Shown piece by piece: positions 26,165-34,731 of a DNA stretch of 64,000 nucleotides. Each line of letters starts with the position of its first letter. The first letter of the stretch is position 1. The notes beneath the pieces were generated by a model. It saw only the letters and a program-made list of their open reading frames with translations, ran no database searches and was not told where the DNA came from. Made by a program: the position numbers and the translations under genes. This DNA comes from JABJGO01 sp963921245 (GTDB lineage: Bacteria; Pseudomonadota; Alphaproteobacteria; Rhodospirillales; Casp-alpha2): assembly GCA_963921245.4 (NCBI GenBank), contig CAWUEY030000001.1, forward strand, positions 558,001 to 622,000, read 5' to 3'.

Positions 26165-26896
26165 AACCCGCCGCCCACGCCTCTTTCAGCTCACGAACTT
26201 GGTATGCGGCAACGGCAATTTCTCAATTCTGCTTATCCGAATCTTAACCCCTGGGAGCAAGCTGGTGCCGGTACTAGTGCTGGCGATACTCAGCAACAGG
26301 CCCAGTTGGCCCGTGAAGGTATGCGCTCTCAGGAAAAAATTGCCGGTATTCAATCTTCTGCGCAGATTAAGTCTTCTGAGCAATCTGCTGCCGCTGGTGT
26401 CGAGAGTGCTAGGATTGCTGCTGATGCTTCTAAGTACGGTACGGATAAGACTACTGACGTTGGCAACCGCCAGGTTGATGTTCTTGCTCAGCGTCTCCAG
26501 GCTGATATTCCTCATATTCAGGCTCAAACTGCTCAAGCTCTTGCCCAAACCTCATTGATGCATGTCCAGCGTATGCAGGCCATGAATGAGGAACAACTAT
26601 CGCGCGCGATGGTTCCTTTTGCTCATGACCTCGCCCGCGCGAATCTCACCTCTCAGCAGACAAGGAATGTTCTCAATGCTTTGGCTAATCTTTATTCTGG
26701 GTCTTTTACTGGCGATACCCCTTCACTTTCTTCCTCGGACGCAGGCGGTCTTGGCAGCGCTGTTGCTACCCTGGGTGCTGCTGTTGGGACAGTTGTACTT
26801 GGAAGATCGCAGTTGTTTCGACAGCTTTTTTCTAAGCTTCCTAAATTAGTTTCTCGGTTTCGTGATCGTTTTAAAGGTAAATCTTCATCTTCGTGA
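26165..26896 (+). pseudogene. Microvirus DNA pilot protein gene, 5'-truncated copy
   Basis: The frame reads NPPPTPLSAHELG, RQRQFLNSAYPNLNPWEQAG, then a long Gln/Ala-rich helical part (KIAGIQSSAQ, DKTTDVGNRQVDVLAQRLQ, IPHIQAQTAQALAQTSL). It matches the complete copy at 31218 along most of its length. The YPxxNPWEQxG motif and long helix are typical of Microviridae pilot proteins (VP2/H). About the first 50 codons are missing. Differences from the other copy are mostly at third codon positions. No capsid or replication gene is near. The family assignment rests on pattern recognition. Confidence 0.6.
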
Positions 26897-27477
26897 TGAT
26901 GATTGAGATAACAGGACCCTGCTTCAGTATCTGTTTGCGGCGCTGAGGAGGGTGCTGGGCGAGGTTAGGCAAGAGATTTCCATGGACGCCACGCGCGTTC
27001 TGGCGCACCGCTCGGCCGGTGGCGGAAAAGGGGGGCCTTTGTTCAGACCATCGGCCGTACAAAGGGAGACCGCAACACCAAGGTTCACGCCATAAGTGAC
27101 GTACACTGTCGCCCCCTGGCGTTCTGTCTGACGCTGGGTCAGGTTGACCACATCACGGGTGGTGAAATGCTGGCAGGCAACCTGCCCAAAGCCCGTTACC
27201 TGATCGCCGATAAAGCCTACGATGCCAACCACTGGCGCGACGGGTTAAAACGCTGGCGCAGCACGCCGGTCATACCGAACAGGTCCAACCGTAAGACACC
27301 TTATCCATTCGACCCTGAACGCTACAAAAAAACCGCAATGGTATTGAGCGCATGTTCGCAAGGCTTAAGGACTGGCGGCGCAACGCCACAAAATACCACA
27401 AAAACGCCGACAACTTCATGGCCGCTCTATGCATCGTCGCCATCATATGCTACTGGATTTGAATGAGTCTCGACCCT
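26897..27477 (+). mobile_element. Decayed IS5-family element fragment
   Basis: Plus-strand frames give pieces of an IS5-type transposase in order: QEISMDATRVLAHRSAGGGKGG, then LIADKAYDANHWRDGL and IPNRSNRKTPYPFDPERYKK, then (shifted) ERMFARLKDWRR and NFMAALCIVAI. At least two frame changes and stops break it. The right end, GAGTCTCGACCCTAG, resembles the end of the intact IS5 at 4104. The 5' part is absent. Confidence 0.75.
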
Positions 27478-27480
27478 AGT

Positions 27481-27503
27481 TGTTTAGTCCCGGCATTTGA
27501 TGT
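27481..27503 (+). repeat. IS481-type terminal repeat, solitary
   Basis: TGTTTAGTCCCGGCATTTGA is almost identical to the sequence at 29755 and to the complement of 39309-39330. Here it stands alone between the IS5 fragment and an IS256 fragment. Confidence 0.55.
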
Positions 27504-27543
27504 TGTATTGAGATAGTGTCAAGAAACCTGCGCACTTTTATTT

Positions 27544-28090
27544 TCAGGCGGTGTCTGCTCTGGTGTTGGTTTCCGTCTGTTTCAGCGGATCCATGTTCAT
27601 GTAGTGCCGTGTGCTCCATTTGGTTCCAGCGATGTGTCTCAGCCTGGCTGCAGCCATGCTGAGACAGGATTGCGCATCCGGGAAGGCGCCGCCGACGCGG
27701 GTCCGTCTGCGGATTTCCCGCCTGAGCCTCTCCAGCGGATTGTTGGTTTTCAATTTGATCCAGTGCTGATCCGGGAAAGCGTAATAGGCGAAGGTCTCCG
27801 TAATTGATCCCGCCACCAGTTCCGCCGCCTTCGCCCGTCAGAGAGCCTTCAGTTTAGCGATCCCTTCATTGCTCTTGGCCTCGGCTGCCGCTCGGCCCTC
27901 GCTGACGTGGATGGCGGAAGCATATGCGCCACCTCGCGCACCTTGGTTGACGCTACGTGACTGAAGACGTTGCGGTAGAAATGCACCACACAGCGCTGCT
28001 AGCGGGCGTCTGGATAATATTCCCCGACGGCGAAAATCAGACCCAGGCAGGCGAAAGATTCAAGGCTGGAATATTTAGGGTGCCGCACGG
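27544..28090 (-). mobile_element. IS256-family (mutator-type) transposase remnant
   Basis: The minus strand ends with KTNNPLERLRREIRRRTRVGGAFPD, a hallmark of IS256-family C-termini. Further upstream, in broken frames, come RCVVHFYRNVFSHV and SNEGIAKLKAL, also from that family. The upstream half (first catalytic residues) is missing and several frameshifts are present. Confidence 0.8.
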
Positions 28091-28256
28091 CGCTGGGATA
28101 CCGGCGGGCTTGATTCGGTAGATGACCTTTGCGATTGCATCATCATAGCCTTGATCTGGACATTGGTTCCCCGGATTGGCAAGGTGTCAGCGTAAAACTG
28201 CTTTTCGGCAGTTGCCCGAAGGTCTTCGAGTTACCGAAACAGGAAGATGAAAATCG

Positions 28257-29414
28257 ATGCGTCTCAAGGATTGCCACAATTTTCACGACTTTCGCCGCCT
28301 TGCAAAAAAGCGACTTCCCGGCCCCATCTTCAACTACATCGACGGTGCCGCCGATGACGAAGTCACATACCGCAGGAACACCAACAGTTTCGATGATTGC
28401 GATCTGGTGCCCGATGTTCTGAGCGGTGTTGAGGACATTGATATCTCGGTCACCGTCATGGGGCAGAAGCTCGACATGCCGATCTATTGCTCGCCGACGG
28501 CGCTGCAACGCCTGTTCCATCACCGCGGTGAACGGGCGGTCGCGGCGGCTACCGAGAGGTTCGGCACCATGTTCGGCGTATCGTCGCTTGGAACCGTTAG
28601 TCTCAGAGAGGTCCGAAAACACAAAAATCCACAGGCCTATCAGTTCTATTTTCACAAGGACCGCGGTCTCAACAGGGCGATGCTGGAAGAAGCCAGGGAC
28701 GCCGGTGTTGACATAATGATGCTGACCGTTGACAGCATCACCGGCGGCAACCGGGAACGTGACCTGCGAACCGGTTTTTCCATTCCCTTTCGGCTGACAC
28801 TTGGCGGCATGATGCAGTTTGCCCTCAAGCCCATGTGGGGACTCAACTATGTGACCCATGAGCGTTTCAGTCTGCCGCAATTGGACAACCACATAGATAT
28901 GAGCGGCGGGGCTCTTTCCATCGGTCGATACTTCACGAAAATGCTCGACCCCTCCATGAGTTGGCGCGACGTCGAGGAGATGGTCAAACTCTGGGACGGG
29001 CAATTTTGCCTCAAGGGAATAATGAGCGTCGAAGATGCCCGAAAGGCGGTCTCCATCGGTTGTACCGGCATCATTTTATCGAACCATGGCGGGCGTCAAC
29101 TGGACGGCTCGAGAGCGCCTTTCGATCAGCTCGCAGAGGTTGTCGATGCGGTCGGAGACAAGATCGACGTTCTCATGGACAGCGGCGTACAGCGCGGCAC
29201 TCATGTTTTGAAAGCCTTGTCTTTGGGTGCGAAAGCGGTGGGTGGCGGTCGATTTTACCTGTTCCCTCTTGCCGCGGCGGGACAGGACGGGGTGGAACGC
29301 GCGTTGGAGTTGATGCAGGCCGAGATCGTGCGCGGTATGCGTCTTATGGGCTGCCGGCGTGTCGACGATCTCACGCGCAACAATCTACGGTTCAGATCAA
29401 CCACGGGGCCATAA
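28257..29414 (+). CDS. FMN-dependent alpha-hydroxy acid dehydrogenase (LldD family)
   Basis: A 385-residue TIM-barrel flavoprotein. FNYIDGAADDEVTYRRN at the start, YQFYFHKDR in the middle, the catalytic histidine in LSNHGGRQLD, and the FMN-binding end MDSGVQRGTHVLKALSLGAKAV are all family features. The family oxidises L-lactate, glycolate or similar 2-hydroxyacids. AGGAAG lies 11 bases before the ATG. It is flanked on both sides by IS debris, so it is either a surviving native gene or a passenger. It could act on lactate from an amino-alcohol pathway, but that is speculation. Confidence 0.9.
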   Translation: MRLKDCHNFHDFRRLAKKRLPGPIFNYIDGAADDEVTYRRNTNSFDDCDLVPDVLSGVEDIDISVTVMGQKLDMPIYCSPTALQRLFHHRGERAVAAATERFGTMFGVSSLGTVSLREVRKHKNPQAYQFYFHKDRGLNRAMLEEARDAGVDIMMLTVDSITGGNRERDLRTGFSIPFRLTLGGMMQFALKPMWGLNYVTHERFSLPQLDNHIDMSGGALSIGRYFTKMLDPSMSWRDVEEMVKLWDGQFCLKGIMSVEDARKAVSIGCTGIILSNHGGRQLDGSRAPFDQLAEVVDAVGDKIDVLMDSGVQRGTHVLKALSLGAKAVGGGRFYLFPLAAAGQDGVERALELMQAEIVRGMRLMGCRRVDDLTRNNLRFRSTTGP

Positions 29415-29754
29415 GGTAATCCGGAGGCCTGTTGATGTGATGGTCACAAGGGCCGATTAAGTGGTCATCGCGGATGGGAATGGTGGTTTCTGCCTGGGGT
29501 TGGAAGCGGGCTAAACAATCATAGGCCAATCATCAGCCAATCATCAGATTGCAGGGTCCAAAGCTAGCCCGCCGCGGATATCGCCGTACCGGCAGGCCCT
29601 CGCACGGAACAATACAGTCTCTTTTACAAAACGCCCGGTCCTTCACCAAAACATCATGGAAGGTTCACGAATCTGTCGAAAACGACGGTTGAAAATTTAT
29701 TATCTGGGTAGACAAGGGCTAATCCGTGCTTAAGAAGCCGTCCGATATAATAGG
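29415..29754. other. Non-coding stretch, no gene recognised
   Basis: I see no coding region here. It contains an 11-base direct repeat (CCAATCATCAG twice, near 29523-29545) and becomes AT-rich toward its end. It probably joins the dehydrogenase gene to inserted IS material. Confidence 0.5.
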
Positions 29755-29885
29755 TGTTTAGTCCCGGCATTTAATGGATCGGATTGAGTCTGAATCTTTC
29801 CGTCTCATTTGTCCAGGTCTTGCAGATGTATTCGTATGGCGTCATGCCGTTCAGGGTCTTGAGCCTTCGGGCGGCTTTTCGCAGC
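29755..29885 (-). mobile_element. IS481-family 3' fragment
   Basis: The plus strand starts with the terminal repeat TGTTTAGTCCCGGCATTTAA. The minus strand toward it reads RLKTLNGMTPYEYICKTW and ends RLNPIHQMPGLNT, a common IS481 transposase C-terminus. Upstream the frame passes directly into IS630 sequence, so the two elements are fused. Confidence 0.7.
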
Positions 29886-30826
29886 AGAGCCTTGAGCTTT
29901 GAAAAGGCCATTTCGATCACTGACCGACAGATGAATGCAGAGCATTCACCGAGAGGTGGGGTCGAAATCCAGGCTATAAGGCGGCAGATAGAGCAGGTGC
30001 GGCTTTGCGTCTTTGATGGCCTCGCGAACGCCTTTGACCTTGTGAGCGGGAAGGTTATCCATGATGACGATATCTCCGGGCTTGAGTTACGGCACCAGAC
30101 CCTGCTTCACATAGGCCCTGAAGGCGGGGCCGTTCATGGCACCGTCAAGCACCATGGGCGCCGTCATCCCGCTCACCCGCAGCGCGGCGGTGAACATCGT
30201 CGTTTTCCAGTGACCGTGAGGTATGGAGGCGCGGCACCGTTCGCCCTTCGCCGAGCCGCCGCGAAGCCGTGCCATTTTGGTGTTGCCACCGGTTTCGTCA
30301 ATGAAGATCAGTTTTTCCGGGTCAAGTTCGAGTTGACCCGCGAACCAGTCCTCGCGCCGCGCCCGGACATCCGGGCGTTGCTGCTCACGGGCGTGCGCCG
30401 TCTTTTTTAAAGCTGATGTCCCGCTTCCGGAAGAACAACCAAACCGTGGACGGGGCGGCGCGAATACCATGGTCGCTCTGTAACCGCTCGGCAATCTCGT
30501 GAAGGGCAATGTCAGGGCGCGCATCGACCATCGCCAGGATCGGCGCTTCATAGGCATCAAGCCTGGAGCCGCCGGGGCGGCCTTGCCTGCCCGGCTTGCT
30601 GAACCCGCCAACCGCCAAAGGCGATGCCAATTGCCTGCTGTCGAAACCGCCACGCAAAACCGCGCCGACGCCTCGCGATGGCTCATCCCGCCCTCAATCG
30701 CATCAACCACACGCCGACCAAGATCAAGTCCGTATGCCCAACCCATGAAAACCTCCAAAATGAACATCGAAAGTTCAGAAATCAGAAGAAGGGTAAAATT
30801 GATTCAACGTTCCTAAAATCTGCTCT
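29886..30826 (-). mobile_element. IS630-family element, decayed
   Basis: The transposase begins around 30746-30767 (MGWAYGLDLGRR, DAIEGGMSHREASARF). FIDETGGNTKMARLRG carries the first catalytic acid and IVIMDNLPAHK the second. A TAA at 30087-30089 interrupts the frame just before LKPGDIVIMDNLPAHK. Between about 30385 and 30600 the correct sequence is in another frame (LDAYEAPILAMVDARPD), so two frameshifts are also present. The outer end AGAGCAGATTTTAGGAACGT is shared with the scrap at 4104. It cannot encode a working transposase. Confidence 0.8.
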
Positions 30827-30831
30827 ATATG

Positions 30832-31190
30832 TTTAGCCCCCTCCCCCCTCAATGTCTGGGCCATGACCCCCGGCATGATCGGTGGATCGTCACCATGGGC
30901 GTCAATGGTCAGATAATAGGGGTCTCCATCAGGAATGCGGTCGAGAACAGCCTAGATACCGATGTCGTGCATCTCATAGGCATCAATGATGTCACAGCCG
31001 TCGGCTTTGGCGTCTTCAACCTCGCCTCGAGGGGCGGTGGCGATGCCGCGCATACCGAATCTGGACGATGGTTTCGATCCTGTCCGGTTCGGAAGCCCGG
31101 CGGATTGCCATCAAACACCCGTTTTTTTCGCCGTTACCGTCGTCCCGCCAGTCGAGATGGGCATCAACGTAAATCCGAGGGTGTAAAGAT
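30832..31190 (-). pseudogene. Agmatinase/ureohydrolase gene remnant
   Basis: Minus-strand frames give consecutive pieces of a SpeB-type enzyme: YVDAHLDWRDDGNGE (metal-binding aspartates and histidine region), IRRASE, EVEDAKADG, AYEMHDIG, AVLDRIPDGDPYYLTIDAHGDD and MPGVMAQTLRGEG. Stops and frame changes interrupt it and both ends are missing. Agmatinase makes putrescine from agmatine. The pilot-protein gene begins within 30 bases of its broken 5' side. Confidence 0.7.
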
Positions 31191-31217
31191 ATACATCCTG
31201 GTACTACTGGAGGCTCT

Positions 31218-32141
31218 ATGTCTTTGTTGTCGTCTCTCACTGGTGGTGTTAAGTCTGCTCTTGGTAATCTCCCTGGTAATATTATATCAGGTGCTACCCA
31301 GGGCGTTGGTTCTGCTATTGGTTCTTCTCTTGGAACCCGCGTATCGAATGCCATTAATCCGCCGCCCAGACCTCTCTCAGCTTATGAGCTCGGTTTGCGT
31401 CAACGTCAATTTATGGATGCTGCTTATCCGAATCTTAATCCTTGGGAGCAAGCTGGTGCTGGTACTAGCGCTGGTAATTCTCAGCAACAGGCTCAGTTGG
31501 CTCGTGAACAAATGCGTTCTCAGGAAAAGATTGCAGGCATCCAGTCGTCTGCTCAAGTTAAGTCTTCTCAACAGCAGGCTGATGCCGGTGTTCAGTCTGC
31601 TCAAATTGCTGCTGATGCTTCTAAGTACGGTACGGATAAGACTACTGATGTTGGTAACCGTCAGGTTGATGTTCTTGCTCAACGTCTCCAGGCTGATATT
31701 CCACATATCCAGGCTCAGACTGCTCAAGCTGTTGCACAAACCTCATTGATGCATGTTCAACGCATGCAGGCCATGAATGAGGAACAGCTATCGCGTGCTA
31801 TGGTTCCATTCGCTCAAGATCTTGCTCGTGCTAATTTAACTGCTCAACAAACAAGGAGTTTAATTAATGCTCTTGCTAACGTTTTTACTGGCGATGTTGA
31901 TCGGAATGATGATCGGTCTTTTGCCGACGAGGCCTCAAAAGCTGTTCGCACTGGTGTTGCTGCTGCTGGTGCTGGCATGGGACTTTTTCTCACTTCCCGT
32001 ACCCGCCTTTTTAAAGCTCTCGCTTCCAGAGTTCCCAGCCTGGTAAGATTTATTCGTGATCGCACTAAGTCGGGTTGGTTTTCCAAATCAACCTTTCGCC
32101 CGCAATGGAGAGACTATAAAGGTCAAGGTAGACAAGCGTGA
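31218..32141 (+). CDS. Microvirus-like DNA pilot protein (VP2/H), full-length copy
   Basis: A 307-residue protein with a good ribosome site (GGAGG at 31209-31213). It opens with a Gly/Ser-rich hydrophobic part (GGVKSALGNLPGNIISGATQ), then YPNLNPWEQAG, then a long Gln/Ala-rich helix (QAQLAREQMRSQEKIAGIQ, VLAQRLQADIPHIQAQTAQA). It ends with a basic region. This layout fits Microviridae pilot proteins, which form a tube for DNA entry. Codons end mostly in T, unlike the host genes. No capsid or replication genes adjoin, so it is an isolated phage piece. Function in the host is unlikely but the frame is intact. Confidence 0.6.
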   Translation: MSLLSSLTGGVKSALGNLPGNIISGATQGVGSAIGSSLGTRVSNAINPPPRPLSAYELGLRQRQFMDAAYPNLNPWEQAGAGTSAGNSQQQAQLAREQMRSQEKIAGIQSSAQVKSSQQQADAGVQSAQIAADASKYGTDKTTDVGNRQVDVLAQRLQADIPHIQAQTAQAVAQTSLMHVQRMQAMNEEQLSRAMVPFAQDLARANLTAQQTRSLINALANVFTGDVDRNDDRSFADEASKAVRTGVAAAGAGMGLFLTSRTRLFKALASRVPSLVRFIRDRTKSGWFSKSTFRPQWRDYKGQGRQA

Positions 32142-32277
32142 CGGTTTTGCCAAATTCCTTGAGGGCATGAAATGCCGGAATTGGGCCGCCGTGGCCACCA
32201 CCCAGAACAACAAGCATTGCGTTCGCCCGGAATATCTTGCGAGCCTCACCGGATACGGAAAACCGGCAGGATGCCCG

Positions 32278-32541
32278 TCAATGAACGCTGTAGGGTTGCA
32301 TACCTTGCTGCATGATCGCCGCGACAGCATGAGCGTGACTGTCCATAACGCCCAGAGATTGTCCATTGGCGGCGTGGACCGCATAGACTGTTTCGGGGTC
32401 GGTTAACGTCTCACCATGGTGAACGGTCATAGGTCGGACGTAAGCAGCCTCATGAAGACCCCAGTTGGCGAAGTCCTGACTGGACAGGCGCATTGCCCGG
32501 CTGGGGCGCGGTTCTTTCAGAATATGATTCTGTTCTGACAT
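32278..32541 (-). CDS. DUF1150 family protein
   Basis: An 87-residue alphaproteobacterial protein: RLSSQDFANWGLHEAAYVRP, then VYAVHAANGQSLGVMDS and a PYSVH ending. The family is usually next to small heat-shock genes, as here: hsp20 lies 32 bases upstream on the same strand. Function is unknown. Regulation is probably shared with hsp20. Confidence 0.85.
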   Translation of the reverse strand: MSEQNHILKEPRPSRAMRLSSQDFANWGLHEAAYVRPMTVHHGETLTDPETVYAVHAANGQSLGVMDSHAHAVAAIMQQGMQPYSVH

Positions 32542-32573
32542 GTTGGTTGTCCTTGTCCTGATCTATCGCAGAA

Positions 32574-33050
32574 TTATTGCTGGGGGATCACATCGATGGT
32601 TTTCGTAGGGCTTGCCGGGAATTTCTTTCTCTTTTGCTTGCCGCGGGTGATTTCGATGGTTTTGACCTCGGGTTCCGGGATGTACTGTTCGATATCAATA
32701 TTCAACAGTCCGTCTTCCAGGGACGCGCCGGTGATTTCAATGCCATCAGCGAGAACAAAGCTGCGCTGGAATTGACGCGCGGCAATACCACGGTGCAGGA
32801 AAATCCGATCCGATTCATCGTCGTTGTTTCGCCCGCGAACAACAAGCTGATTGTCCTCCACGGTGACCTGCAGATCGTCCATGGAAAACCCGGCAACCGC
32901 CAGGGAAATGCGAATGCGATTATCACCAATCTGTTCGATGTTGTACGGCGGATAACCCTCGGCTGAGGTCCTGGAGACGCGGTCCAGCATACGTTCCAGA
33001 TGGTCGAAGCCCAACAATAGGGGGCTGTTGAAATAGGTCGTCCTCGACAT
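32574..33050 (-). CDS. Hsp20-family small heat-shock protein
   Basis: A 158-residue alpha-crystallin-type chaperone. It starts MSRTTYFNSPLLLGFDHLERML and contains YNIEQIGDNRIRISLAVAGF, then RGIAARQFQRSFVLADGI and GLLNIDIEQ, the conserved core strands. These proteins hold unfolded proteins during heat stress. The ATG at 33050 follows GAGGAG by 7 bases; that ribosome site can pair with an upstream segment (see the thermometer entry). Confidence 0.93.
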   Translation of the reverse strand: MSRTTYFNSPLLLGFDHLERMLDRVSRTSAEGYPPYNIEQIGDNRIRISLAVAGFSMDDLQVTVEDNQLVVRGRNNDDESDRIFLHRGIAARQFQRSFVLADGIEITGASLEDGLLNIDIEQYIPEPEVKTIEITRGKQKRKKFPASPTKTIDVIPQQ

Positions 33051-33140
33051 GTCGTCACTCCTCTCGGGGCGAGCGAGCTCCTCGGGTTTAGTCCCCTGCG
33101 GGGCACTGTCATGATCGGTCCAAAGGCACCGATCTCTGTT
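33051..33140 (-). promoter_or_regulatory. ROSE-like RNA thermometer in the hsp20 leader
   Basis: In the minus-strand leader, CUCGCUC (33077-33071) can pair with the ribosome site GAGGAG (33063-33058) across a 7-base loop, with a single bulged G. That bulged-G pairing of the ribosome site is the hallmark of ROSE elements. Further upstream are two more hairpins: GATCGGT/ACCGATC (33113-33134) and one near 33089-33106. The multi-hairpin leader directly before hsp20 fits the class. Confidence 0.65.
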
Positions 33141-33194
33141 CATAAGATGGGTTTACGGCATTAATCTGTCAATCTTGAAGGCGACAATATTTTT

Positions 33195-34085
33195 TCAAGC
33201 CTGTTCAAAGCCGATAAAGGCGCTCCGTGGGTCCTGCCGCGGAATGACGATCCGGTTGTTGCGCCAATGGTATTCGACATTGTTGGCACTCAGCATTTGC
33301 GTGGTTTTACCCAGATCGTGAGTGGAAAGAACAAATCCGGCGTGCAGAAATGCCGCCCCGCCCAACGAGGTGGCGATGCCAAATTCTTCCGCTATTTGAT
33401 CGGCCGCCATGACGGATATAGTGCCCGTCGCGGTGTGGTAGGTATTGTTGGAGTCAGAGGGACCGTAGAGGGCCTTCAGAACATCCGACTCAATCTCCGG
33501 ATTGGCCGCACAGCAGACAACCCCGGCGATCCCTTGAGCCCCGTTTTCGTGGTCCATCAAATCGGCATTATCCTTGTCGGGTGAAACAATTTCCTGGCAG
33601 GTAAAAAAGAAGGCACCACCAGAATCAGCGTCCCTCGCAAACGCCAGACGAACGGAAAGTGTCTCATCGATTCCATCCGGGTTTTCGAACACCCGGGTGA
33701 AATTGACAATACTGCCGCCGGAGACTCCGGTATCCCTGAATAGCCGATCATCGGCCGTGGCGTCATTTGTCGTCGCTACAATTTGGGAAAAACCGTTATT
33801 TCCGAATTGCTTGCGATAGGAGTCGTCATTCAGGACAAAGGTGTTATCGGCTTCAATCGCGGCGGCATATTCTTCCGCATCGGCGACGGCGAGAGATTCA
33901 ATCATGGTGCCATCACGGAGGTAGATGTTGATGTTTTCAGTCCCAAACGGGTGCCGCCCGTTTGGTGCAACCGTAAATCCAAGGGACGAATAGAGCATCC
34001 GCAGGTTATCCAGATCAGTTGCCACAAGAACGAGGTGGTCAATGCCGCGTGCTGTTTGCGTGACCGGGTTTTCATTTCTTGTCAT
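33195..34085 (-). CDS. VOC/glyoxalase-like domain protein
   Basis: A 296-residue protein starting MTRNENPVTQTARGIDHLVLVATDLDNLRMLY; GIDHLVLV...LDNLRMLYSSLGF is the usual first module of the VOC (glyoxalase/dioxygenase) fold, and a second set of modules follows. Relatives bind a divalent metal and include glyoxalases and dioxygenases, so the reaction cannot be named. The ATG at 34085 is chosen over an earlier one because the VOC module begins right after it. It is transcribed toward hsp20, with 144 bases between. Confidence 0.75.
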   Translation of the reverse strand: MTRNENPVTQTARGIDHLVLVATDLDNLRMLYSSLGFTVAPNGRHPFGTENINIYLRDGTMIESLAVADAEEYAAAIEADNTFVLNDDSYRKQFGNNGFSQIVATTNDATADDRLFRDTGVSGGSIVNFTRVFENPDGIDETLSVRLAFARDADSGGAFFFTCQEIVSPDKDNADLMDHENGAQGIAGVVCCAANPEIESDVLKALYGPSDSNNTYHTATGTISVMAADQIAEEFGIATSLGGAAFLHAGFVLSTHDLGKTTQMLSANNVEYHWRNNRIVIPRQDPRSAFIGFEQA

Positions 34086-34164
34086 GGAATTTTCCTCTAT
34101 GGAAAAAACATTTGGGGCGTCCCTAGCTGATTGATCGGTTTTGGTCATAAGGCTATGGTATGAA

Positions 34165-34653
34165 ATGAAAAACAAGTATGCAAAGCGTTGTCGTATTTCC
34201 GAAGCCAAAATCCGCGAGATTGTGACGTGCTTCGCCGTCGCCCTGACGGCGGTGAAGACGGCCCGGTTATGCGGCGTGAACCGCAACACGGTCAACCGCA
34301 TTTATCTGGTTTTTCAGCCTGTTTAAGCGGTGCAGAAAGGTCTACGCCGGCATCGCCCCGGATTGTTCAAGGCCAACGCTACAGGGCATTATCCGAGGAA
34401 GGGTCGATGCTCGCATTGTCATCAACACCGACGGATGGCGCGGCTATAGCGGACTAGTCGATTTCGGCTACGGGCATTACCGCGTCGATCATTCCAGCGA
34501 CGCGTTCACTAAGGGGCCAGGTTCAAGGGGGTGCCCAAACACACCTTCCATCTCCACCTCAAGGAAACTGAACGGCGATACAACAATCGCACTTCCAATA
34601 AAGTCAGCCCCCTGTTAGGCTATCTCAGAGAAACCCCTATCAGCCAGGCATGA
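34165..34653 (+). mobile_element. IS1595-family remnant
   Basis: The first part reads MKNKYAKRCRISEAKIREIV and LCGVNRNTVNRIY, the N-terminus of an IS1595 transposase. After an internal deletion and frameshifts, VINTDGWRGYSGLVDFGYGHYRVDH and PKHTFHLHLKETERRYNNR follow in other frames. The central catalytic part is lost. Confidence 0.75.
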
Positions 34654-34731
34654 TCCTAATGAAATAACACAATATATGGGAGAAGCCGGGCGAAGAATTG
34701 GCGGCAATGAACATCAACAGTGGAGACGATA

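Noticed and set aside
26204..26896. Fourteenth functional microcompartment protein
   Set aside because: It matches the copy at 31218, which is not linked to the operon, and looks like a phage pilot protein.
29784..30410. Plus-strand 208-codon open frame
   Set aside because: It runs opposite to the IS630/IS481 transposase remnants, whose motifs explain the DNA.
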